From JAPLLS01 sp041309145 (lineage in GTDB: Bacteria; Omnitrophota; Gorgyraeia; Gygaellales; Profunditerraquicolaceae), in the NCBI GenBank assembly GCA_041309145.1, contig JBFZAG010000093.1:1-19566 (forward strand): DNA of 19,566 bases, in the 5' to 3' direction. The position numbers and the translations under genes were made by a program. Each line of letters begins with the position of its first letter. The first letter of the stretch is position 1. The notes under the pieces were generated by a model. That model saw nothing but the letters and a program-made list of their open reading frames with translations, was not told where the DNA came from and did not search any database. This document shows, piece after piece, positions 7,327 through 12,308 of this stretch.

Positions 7327-7739
7327 GCTGGCTTCTCGGCTTTTATCTTATCCAGGATACCGTTAACGAATTTACCAGCCTGGACGTCTGAATATTTCTT
7401 AGCCAGCTCGACCGCTTCGTTAATGGAAACCTTCGGGGGGATGTCGGAGCGGAAAAGGATTTCGTAAGCAGCTAAACGCAGAATGTTGCGGTCTACCACC
7501 GCCATGCGCTCCAGTTCCCAGTTCTTGGCGTAATTAGAGATCTTAAGATCGATGACCTCCAGATTATCCCCGACCCCTTTGACCAGATCGCGGGTAAAAT
7601 CCTTGACCCCGCCGTCGATATCTTTTTCGTCGCAGGCAAGCCAAAAACCTTCCCAGACCTGGTCGATATTGTCCCTGGTAATATCTATTTGATACAGGAT
7701 CTGCAAAGCAAATTCCCTGGATTGGCTTCGTTTTCTCAT
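7323..7739 (-). CDS. nusB: Transcription antitermination factor NusB
   Basis: This 138-residue all-helical RNA-binding protein binds boxA with ribosomal protein S10 (NusE) and supports rRNA antitermination. Seen: the N-terminal 'RKRSQSREFALQILYQID' and the C-terminal 'RNILRLAAYEILFRSDIPPKVSINEAVELAKKYSD...KFVNGILDKI', both strongly characteristic. Length is normal (130-150). It lies 5 nt after ribH, a neighbourhood common in bacteria, and its TGA overlaps the PHP gene's GTG. No good ribosome site precedes the ATG, so it probably depends on translation of ribH. Confidence 0.95.
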   Translation of the reverse strand: MRKRSQSREFALQILYQIDITRDNIDQVWEGFWLACDEKDIDGGVKDFTRDLVKGVGDNLEVIDLKISNYAKNWELERMAVVDRNILRLAAYEILFRSDIPPKVSINEAVELAKKYSDVQAGKFVNGILDKIKAEKPA

Positions 7740-7744
7740 GATTT

Positions 7745-8212
7745 TTATTTGATCTGGGCCATCACATTGATCATTTCGATCGCCGAAAGAGCGGCGTCTT
7801 TGCCTTTATTGCCGTCTTTGGTCCCGGAGCGCTCCATTGCCTGCTCTATCGTATCCGCGGTGATCACGCCGAAAATAACCGGGACTGCGCTGTCCTGGGC
7901 GACCTTGGCGATCCCTTTGGCGGCTTCTGAAGCCACAAAATCAAAATGCGGGGTCGAGCCGCGGATAATTGTACCCAGGCAGATAAGCGCATCGTAATCT
8001 TTGGTCGCGGCCATCTTCCCGGCTACAGCCGGTATCTCGAATGCTCCGGGAACCCAGACTACGGTCAGATCTTTGTCCTCCGCGCCGTGGCGGACCAGAG
8101 TGTCCATACAGCCGGAAACCAGCTGCTTGGTCATAAAATCGTTGAACCTTGAGGCAATGATCCCGAACTTCTTGTTTTTAACGATCAGATTTCCCTCGAT
8201 CATTTTCGCCAT
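7745..8212 (-). CDS. ribH: 6,7-dimethyl-8-ribityllumazine synthase
   Basis: Condenses 5-amino-6-ribitylamino-uracil with 3,4-dihydroxy-2-butanone 4-phosphate to give lumazine, the substrate of riboflavin synthase. The protein has 155 residues, the usual length. Visible substrate-site elements: 'ASRFND' (F23), 'VPGAFEIP' (55-61), 'CLGTIIRGSTPHFDFVA' with the catalytic H89, and 'PVIFGVIT'. The family forms pentamers or 60-mer capsids. The ribosome site AGGAGAGG lies a few bases before ATG at 8212. It is second in the rib operon, 35 nt after ribBA. Confidence 0.96.
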   Translation of the reverse strand: MAKMIEGNLIVKNKKFGIIASRFNDFMTKQLVSGCMDTLVRHGAEDKDLTVVWVPGAFEIPAVAGKMAATKDYDALICLGTIIRGSTPHFDFVASEAAKGIAKVAQDSAVPVIFGVITADTIEQAMERSGTKDGNKGKDAALSAIEMINVMAQIK

Positions 8213-8247
8213 TTTTCCTCTCCTTATGTTTTATACCGCATTCTCCC

Positions 8248-9459
8248 CTAACCCAATTCCAGCTGGTGGCCAAGTTTTTCCTTCTTGGTCTTTAAATATC
8301 CGATATTCAGGGCATTGGGCTTTACCTCTAAGGGAACTCTTTCCACGACCTTCAGACCGTACCCTTCCAGGCCGACGATCTTTCGCGGGTTATTGGTCAA
8401 AAGGCGGATATTCTTTAACCCCAGATCGACCAGGATCTGCGCTCCGATCCCGTAATCCCGCATATCCGGCTTATATCCCAGGTATTCATTAGCTTCGACG
8501 GTATCCATGCCCTTATCCTGCAGGTTATAGGCCCGGATCTTGCCTTCCAAACCGATACCCCGGCCTTCCTGCCTCATATATAAGATCACTCCCTTTCCAT
8601 CTTTAGAAATTATCTGCATCGCTTTCTCCAGCTGCCTTCCGCAGTCGCAGCGCAATGACCCAAAAACGTCCCCGGTCAGGCACTCGGAATGCACCCTGAC
8701 CAGGACCGGCTCGTTGATCCACTCTCCCAGAGTCAAAGCGATGTGGCTTTGTCCGTTGGTCATATCCCGGTATAAGCTCATCTTATAAGTCCCGAATTCC
8801 GTAGGAAGAGTAGCCGTGGTCATCAGTTCGATCAGTTTTTCGTATCGCCGGCGGTATTCAATAAGGCTGGCAATGGAGCAGATCTTGAGGCTGTGGCGTT
8901 TGGCGAATTCTATTAATTGAGGTAATCTGGCCATAGATCCGTCTTCGTTCATGATCTCGCAGATCACTCCGGCAGGATAAAGATTGGCTAAACGCATCAG
9001 ATCCACCGTAGCTTCGGTATGGCCGGCCCTGACCAGCACCCCGCCTTTACGCGCCCTTAAGGGAAAAGTATGGCCCGGCCGCACCAGATCTTCGGGCTTG
9101 GCCTGGGGATTGATCAGGACTTCGATAGTATGCGCCCGGTCAAAAGCGGAGATCCCGGTTGTGACCCCTTTGGCAGCGTCCACGGAAACCATCCAGGCCG
9201 TGGAAAACGGGTCTTTTTTCGCGCTAAGATTCTTGCCTTCAAGCATAGGCTCAAGTTCGAGCTGATTAAGTCTTTCTTCTTCCATGGGCACGCAGATCAG
9301 CCCCCGGCCGTACTTAGCCATGAAATTTATATCCTCGGCTTTGACAAAAGAAGCGGCCATAAGCAGATCGCCTTCATTTTCGCGGTCCTCGTCGTCGACC
9401 ACGACCACCATCCGGCCGTTTTTCAGATCCTGGATTATTTCTTGCAGGGAATTGAACAT
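8248..9459 (-). CDS. ribBA: Bifunctional 3,4-dihydroxy-2-butanone-4-phosphate synthase / GTP cyclohydrolase II
   Basis: First gene of the riboflavin operon; it supplies both entry substrates, from ribulose 5-phosphate and from GTP. The protein has 403 residues, standard for RibBA. The N-terminal domain (about 1-200) carries the acidic loop DDEDRENEG (22-30) and the 'RAGHTEATVDL' motif. The C-terminal GTP cyclohydrolase II domain (about 206-400) has zinc ligands C260, C271 and C273 in 'HSECLTGDVFGSLRCDC' and the 'RQEGRGIGLEGKIRAY' active-site motif. Both halves look catalytically intact. AAGGAG precedes the ATG at 9459. An FMN riboswitch and a promoter lie immediately upstream, so flavin feedback is expected. 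Confidence 0.96.
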   Translation of the reverse strand: MFNSLQEIIQDLKNGRMVVVVDDEDRENEGDLLMAASFVKAEDINFMAKYGRGLICVPMEEERLNQLELEPMLEGKNLSAKKDPFSTAWMVSVDAAKGVTTGISAFDRAHTIEVLINPQAKPEDLVRPGHTFPLRARKGGVLVRAGHTEATVDLMRLANLYPAGVICEIMNEDGSMARLPQLIEFAKRHSLKICSIASLIEYRRRYEKLIELMTTATLPTEFGTYKMSLYRDMTNGQSHIALTLGEWINEPVLVRVHSECLTGDVFGSLRCDCGRQLEKAMQIISKDGKGVILYMRQEGRGIGLEGKIRAYNLQDKGMDTVEANEYLGYKPDMRDYGIGAQILVDLGLKNIRLLTNNPRKIVGLEGYGLKVVERVPLEVKPNALNIGYLKTKKEKLGHQLELG

Positions 9460-9478
9460 ATGCTCCTTAAACCAAAAT

Positions 9479-9500
9479 ACCCGAAGTAAATTCTTCGGGT
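9479..9500 (-). terminator. Candidate riboswitch-controlled terminator hairpin
   Basis: On the minus strand ACCCGAAG and CTTCGGGT form an 8-bp stem with a 6-nt loop, followed by ATTTTGGTTT. It sits between the FMN aptamer and the ribBA ribosome site. The 5' arm CCCGAAG can also pair with the CTTCGGG at the start of the aptamer (9771-9765), which would give a switch. The U-tract is weak, so termination is not certain. Confidence 0.45.
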
Positions 9501-9585
9501 AAATTGAAATACTAATCTTCTTTCATCTAGACTGTAACTATCGGTTCTGGAATCACACCAGATCTTGTCCTTTTGGGACTCGCGG

Positions 9586-9719
9586 ACTGTCCCCGGCTTG
9601 AAAGGAAACGCCGGTGTGCGCTTTGTGCTGCGCAACACCTGACCTTAAAAAAAAGGTCAGTGTGCGCCTCTGCATTACACCCGGCGTTAGTGGAAACGCC
9701 GGTGTGCGCCTCTGCGCAA
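9586..9719 (-). repeat. Tandem hairpin array inside riboswitch P3
   Basis: Three units of about 43 nt lie head to tail. Each has a GCGCA-containing start (TGCGC-AGAG-GCGCA in unit 1), then ACAC, a variable stem and GGTGT or a remnant. Long stems in + coordinates: 9677-9688 with 9695-9705 (CGGCGTT type), 9635-9646 with 9653-9663 (TGACCTT type), and 9593-9599 with 9608-9614 (CCGGC type). Unit 2 has a different stem sequence that still pairs. Confidence 0.8.
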
Positions 9720-9735
9720 CCGCCGGTCAGGAATT

Positions 9736-9755
9736 CCTGCCTATCGTCAGGCAGG
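9736..9755. repeat. 20-bp palindromic insertion in the riboswitch P2 loop
   Basis: The stretch is CCTGCC, an 8-nt loop, then GGCAGG. Removing it restores the consensus GGTGA|AATTCC exactly. Its form (CCTGCC...GGCAGG) resembles small palindromic repeats scattered in many candidate-phylum genomes (recollection, not searched). Confidence 0.7.
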
Positions 9756-9782
9756 TCACCTTGCCCCGAAGATTATTGGTTA

Positions 9783-9811
9783 AGTATAAACTAAAAGTCT
9801 CGGCTTGTCAA
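9783..9811 (-). promoter_or_regulatory. Promoter of the riboflavin operon
   Basis: On the minus strand TTGACA (9811-9806) is followed after 17 bp by TATACT (9788-9783). Transcription should start near 9776, directly at the 5' edge of the FMN aptamer. Confidence 0.8.
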
Positions 9812-9832
9812 GCGCTTTAAAAGCGTTATAAT
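9805..9832 (+). promoter_or_regulatory. Promoter of pncC, overlapping the rib promoter
   Basis: TTGTCA (9805-9810) is followed after 16 bp by a perfect TATAAT (9827-9832). The expected start is at about 9838-9840, on the ATG of pncC itself. Its -35 box covers the same bases as the rib -35 box on the other strand. Confidence 0.7.
9813..9825. promoter_or_regulatory. Operator-like palindrome between the divergent promoters
   Basis: CGCTTT-A-AAAGCG is a perfect 6-bp inverted repeat around one base. It fills the spacer of the pncC promoter and abuts the rib -35 box. It could bind a dimeric regulator; no regulator gene is nearby, so this is a weak call. Confidence 0.3.
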
Positions 9833-9838
9833 AATTCC

Positions 9839-10309
9839 ATGCAAGCACTTGCCGCCAAAACACATAAATTGCTGATTAAAAACAAAAAAACGCTCTCAGT
9901 CGCCGAATCCTGCACCGGCGGCCTGCTCTCTTCAATTTTGACCAGCCGTTCGGGAAGTTCCAAATTCTTTATCCTGGGCGCAATAGTCTACAGTAATTTC
10001 TCCAAACATCTGCTCCTCAAAGTTCCGACATCCGTGATCAACAAGCACGGCGCGGTTTCCCGGCCTGTAGCGGTCACTCTGGCCGAAAACATCCGTAAAA
10101 TCGCCAAAACCGACTATGGCATAGCAATAACCGGGATCGCCGGCCCCACCGGCGGCGCTGTTGCTAAGCCAGTAGGAACAGTTTTCATCGCAGCCTCCGG
10201 AAAAACAAAGACCATTTGCCGCAAATTCCAGTTCAAGGGCAACCGTAGCTCTATCCGACGCCAAGCCGCCCTCTCCGCCCTGAAATTGCTTAAACGGATC
10301 ATAGAATAA
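9839..10309 (+). CDS. pncC: Nicotinamide-nucleotide amidohydrolase PncC (CinA C-terminal domain, stand-alone)
   Basis: Deamidates nicotinamide mononucleotide to nicotinate mononucleotide for NAD recycling. At 156 residues this is the stand-alone amidase without the N-terminal COG1058 domain of full CinA. Visible: 'LSVAESCTGGLLSS' with the expected nucleophile S24; 'GAIVYSNFSK' with Y51 and K56 as the likely partners; 'GIAITGIAGPTGG'; and 'KPVGTVFIA'. All signature motifs are present. No Shine-Dalgarno precedes the ATG, and the -10 box ends only 6 nt before it, which suggests a leaderless transcript. In many bacteria cinA lies beside pgsA; here pgsA is nearby but on the opposite strand. Confidence 0.93.
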   Translation: MQALAAKTHKLLIKNKKTLSVAESCTGGLLSSILTSRSGSSKFFILGAIVYSNFSKHLLLKVPTSVINKHGAVSRPVAVTLAENIRKIAKTDYGIAITGIAGPTGGAVAKPVGTVFIAASGKTKTICRKFQFKGNRSSIRRQAALSALKLLKRIIE

Positions 10310-10314
10310 GCATA

Positions 10315-10610
10315 CTGTGATTTTGCGGATGGCGAGGTAAACTTCTTATGGGTGGCATGGCGTGGTTGGAATGAATCTGGCGGAATTGCGAGCGAATGTC
10401 GATTTTAGCCAAAGCAGCTTGAGCGGCGAGGGAATCGAGGCCAATTGGCCGAGGACGCCGAAGCTGTACAAAGCCGTATCCGCTAGAGCGGGACGGCTGA
10501 GTTCTGCAGGCGCCGAGCCGCGAAAGACCTTTGGCGGCCCGATAGGGCAAAATCGACCTGAACGAGCAATCCGACAGATCAATTGTATTCACAAGGCCGC
10601 AAAATCAGGA
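10315..10610. mobile_element. Non-coding fold-back element, MITE-like (about 296 bp)
   Basis: This fills the gap between pncC and thpR. Perfect 11-bp terminal inverted repeats TGATTTTGCGG / CCGCAAAATCA lie at 10318-10328 and 10597-10607, flanked by ATA on both sides (10312-10314 and 10611-10613), a possible target duplication. A second, longer inverted arm pairs 10370-10410 with 10546-10584; its best part is GTCGATTTT(A)GCC against GGCAAAATCGAC. Internal hairpins include GGCCAATTGGCC (10439-10450), AGCCGT...CCGCT-AG-AGCGG...ACGGCT (10472-10498) and CCC-GATA-GGG (10538-10547). Open frames on both strands look like shadows without ribosome sites or known motifs. It may move as a MITE, be transcribed as a structured RNA, or both. 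Confidence 0.65.
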
Positions 10611-10620
10611 ATAAAAAAGT

Positions 10621-11184
10621 ATGAGAGCATTTATCGCGATTGAGTTACCTCGGGAAATAAAAGATACTCTGGCTAGGCTGCAGGCTAAGCTGAAAACGGC
10701 CGGCGCGGACGTCAAATGGGTCGAGCCCAACAACATCCACTTGACCCTGAAATTCCTGGGAGAGATAACCGAAGAAGCCAAAGATCAAGTCTGTCTTGCC
10801 CTGGAAAAGATTTCCGGAAGTAAAAAACCATTTGATATCGTCATATCTTCAATGGGCGCATTCCCCAACCCCGGCTCCCCCAGGGTCATCTGGGCGGCCG
10901 TCGCCGCAGGAGATCCTGAGATCAAAACCATTGCCCGGGAAATCGAAACTTGTCTAGAGGAAATAGGGATAGCCAAAGAAACCCGGGAATTCTCCTCTCA
11001 TATCACCCTGGGCCGGACCCGTTCCGCTAAAAACCGCCAGGAACTGTCCAAGCTTCTGGAAGTCCAGGCCGGAAAAAAATTCGAATATAGATTCCCGGCC
11101 GCAAAAATCACTTTATTCAAAAGCACCCTCACTCCCCGCGGCCCGATCTACGAAACAATCAAAGAATTCCCCCTGTCGAAATAA
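10621..11184 (+). CDS. thpR: RNA 2',3'-cyclic phosphodiesterase (2H / LigT family)
   Basis: This 187-residue 2H phosphoesterase opens 2',3'-cyclic phosphate ends of RNA to 2'-phosphates; the family was first known as 2'-5' RNA ligase. The N-terminus 'MRAFIAIELP' is typical. The two catalytic HxTx motifs are H40-L-T-L43 and H127-I-T-L130. 'RVIWAAV' and the C-terminal 'LFKSTLTPRGPIYE' are further family marks. Length is normal. The weak ribosome site AGGA (10607-10610) lies at the right edge of the fold-back element, so that insertion borders its translation start. It probably shares the pncC transcript, read through the element. Its stop codon lies inside the start of a GGGGACG repeat. Confidence 0.94.
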   Translation: MRAFIAIELPREIKDTLARLQAKLKTAGADVKWVEPNNIHLTLKFLGEITEEAKDQVCLALEKISGSKKPFDIVISSMGAFPNPGSPRVIWAAVAAGDPEIKTIAREIETCLEEIGIAKETREFSSHITLGRTRSAKNRQELSKLLEVQAGKKFEYRFPAAKITLFKSTLTPRGPIYETIKEFPLSK

Positions 11185-11260
11185 AGGGGACGGAAATAAA
11201 GGGGACGTTTCTATTTATTCTACCAGTATTCATTCCGCGGAAATAAATAGAAGCGTCCCC
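11181..11260. repeat. REP-like GGGGACG palindrome between convergent genes
   Basis: The arms GGGGACGTTTCTATTTATT (11201-11219) and its near-perfect inverted copy (11242-11260, one mismatch) enclose a 22-nt centre. A partial direct copy of the left edge (ATAAAGGGGACG, 11181-11192) precedes the same string at 11196-11207. It separates thpR and pgpA, so the hairpin may also end transcription from both sides. Confidence 0.7.
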
Positions 11261-11269
11261 ATTATTTTC

Positions 11270-11728
11270 TTAAGCTATTTTGAGCAAAACTCGGGAGAGA
11301 AACTGGAGGATGATATTGGCGTAAACTCCGGCAATAACGTCATCAAGCATTATGCCTAAAGAGCCGTTAAGATCTTGAAGCTTGTCCGCCGGGTACGGCT
11401 TGAGCGTATCCAGCACCCGGAACAGAAGAAATCCTATGACTAATATCCGGAAATCCTGGGGCACTAAAAACAAAGTCAAGAACATCCCGGAAACTTCATC
11501 GATAACGATGAACTTCGGGTCCTTAGAAGCGAACTGCTTTTCCGCTTTTCCGGAAAAATAAAATCCTAAAAATAAAAAGAAGATCAAGAACGCGCCTTGA
11601 ACAAGCGGCTCCGGCTTGAGCAGGATAAACAGCAGTAATCCGGCTAGACTTCCGAAAGTCCCGGGGATAAACGGCAGATAACCTACGCAGAAAAAGGTCG
11701 CGATGATCCGGCAAAGTCGGTTAAACAT
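11270..11728 (-). CDS. pgpA: Phosphatidylglycerophosphatase A
   Basis: Membrane enzyme that removes the terminal phosphate from phosphatidylglycerophosphate to make phosphatidylglycerol, the step directly after PgsA. The protein has 152 residues from the ATG at 11728. Motifs: 'GYLPFIPGTFGSLAG', the acidic 'IVIDEVSGM', 'FRVLDTLKPYPA' and 'GIMLDDVIAGVYA', the full PgpA pattern, with about four membrane segments. The TTG three bases earlier (11731) is also in frame. The ATG is preferred because it gives a TGATG junction with the pgsA stop. Last gene of the minus-strand cluster. Confidence 0.94.
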   Translation of the reverse strand: MFNRLCRIIATFFCVGYLPFIPGTFGSLAGLLLFILLKPEPLVQGAFLIFFLFLGFYFSGKAEKQFASKDPKFIVIDEVSGMFLTLFLVPQDFRILVIGFLLFRVLDTLKPYPADKLQDLNGSLGIMLDDVIAGVYANIILQFLSRVLLKIA

Positions 11729-12306
11729 CAAATATTAGTGATTATCTTGCGGTTTTCCCAAAGATAAGATACCCCTGAATACAAAGTCAGGATCACCACG
11801 ACCCACATGATCACGTCTATTCCCAACAGAAAACTGCTTTCCCAGGACGGGTTCCAGGTATAAAAAGCTTTTCTCACCTCCCTTAAAAGAATGAATCCCA
11901 GGATCAAAAATATCAGGACCATCTGCGAGAATGTCTTGTGCTTTCCGCTTCTTCCCGCCGACAAAACCTTGCCCTTGTTCAAAGCAAAAAGCCGCAAAGA
12001 CGTGACCAATATCTCGCGGGAGATGATTATCAGCACCATCCAGGAATCGATTATCTGGATCTGGACAAAAGCGATAAAAGCCGATAAAACCAGGATCTTA
12101 TCCGCGATCGGGTCCATCAGCTTCCCGAAATCAGTGACCATATTCCTCTTCTGGGCGATTCTGCCGTCGACCAGATCCGACAAAGCCGCGGCAATAAAAA
12201 CGATAAGGCTGACGACCTTAGGCCATAAACCGTTTATGGAAAAAAATATCATAAAAATAAAAGTCAAAACGATCCGCGAAATAGTTATTTTGTTGGCTAT
12301 ATTCAT
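11728..12306 (-). CDS. pgsA: CDP-diacylglycerol-glycerol-3-phosphate 3-phosphatidyltransferase
   Basis: Integral membrane enzyme joining CDP-diacylglycerol and glycerol 3-phosphate into phosphatidylglycerophosphate. The protein has 192 residues and about five to six membrane helices. The CDP-alcohol phosphotransferase motif reads DLVDGRIAQ...GKLMDPIAD: all four aspartates and both glycines are in place, but the usual AR is AQ. 'MNIANKITISRI' is a typical PgsA start. GGAGAGG lies 7 nt before the ATG, inside the end of rimO. It feeds directly into PgpA, encoded next. Confidence 0.94.
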   Translation of the reverse strand: MNIANKITISRIVLTFIFMIFFSINGLWPKVVSLIVFIAAALSDLVDGRIAQKRNMVTDFGKLMDPIADKILVLSAFIAFVQIQIIDSWMVLIIISREILVTSLRLFALNKGKVLSAGRSGKHKTFSQMVLIFLILGFILLREVRKAFYTWNPSWESSFLLGIDVIMWVVVILTLYSGVSYLWENRKIITNI

Positions 12307-12308
12307 TT

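Larger units (their letters stand above)
9514..9775 (-). promoter_or_regulatory. FMN riboswitch (RFN element) with enlarged P2 loop and P3 arm
   Basis: Read on the minus strand, the conserved RFN blocks appear in order. P1 is AATCTTC (9775-9769) pairing GAAGATT (9520-9514). The first block CTTCGGGGCAAGGTGA is at 9771-9756; AATTCCTGACCGGCGGT ends near 9719; AGTCCGCGAG is at 9588-9579. GATCTGGTGTGATTCCAGAACCGA follows (about 9564-9541), then AGTCTAGATG near 9533-9524. The aptamer normally spans about 120-150 nt; here it is about 262. The excess comes from a 20-nt palindrome inside the P2 loop and about 130 nt of tandem hairpins in P3. It precedes ribBA and should repress the operon when FMN binds. 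The conserved core looks intact, but the L2 insertion could disturb the L2-L6 contact. Confidence 0.93.

Noticed and set aside
9586..9719. Repeats considered as a small CRISPR array
   Set aside because: There are only three imperfect units, each a hairpin with its own stem sequence, without unique spacers; they lie inside an FMN riboswitch.
9435..9820. Short open frames on both strands across the rib leader
   Set aside because: The region is fully accounted for by promoter, FMN aptamer and hairpin; the frames follow repeated hairpin sequence and lack ribosome sites.
10299..10592. Minus-strand open frame of 97 codons in the pncC-thpR gap
   Set aside because: It covers the inverted-repeat element, has no ribosome site, shows no recognisable domain and overlaps other open frames of similar length; it is best explained by the GC-rich fold-back structure.
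10362..10643. Plus-strand open frame of 93 codons overlapping the thpR start
   Set aside because: It runs across the right terminal repeat and into thpR in another frame, with no ribosome site and no known motif.
11729..11731. TTG as start of pgpA
   Set aside because: The adjacent ATG at 11728 gives the same protein minus one residue and a standard TGATG coupling to pgsA.
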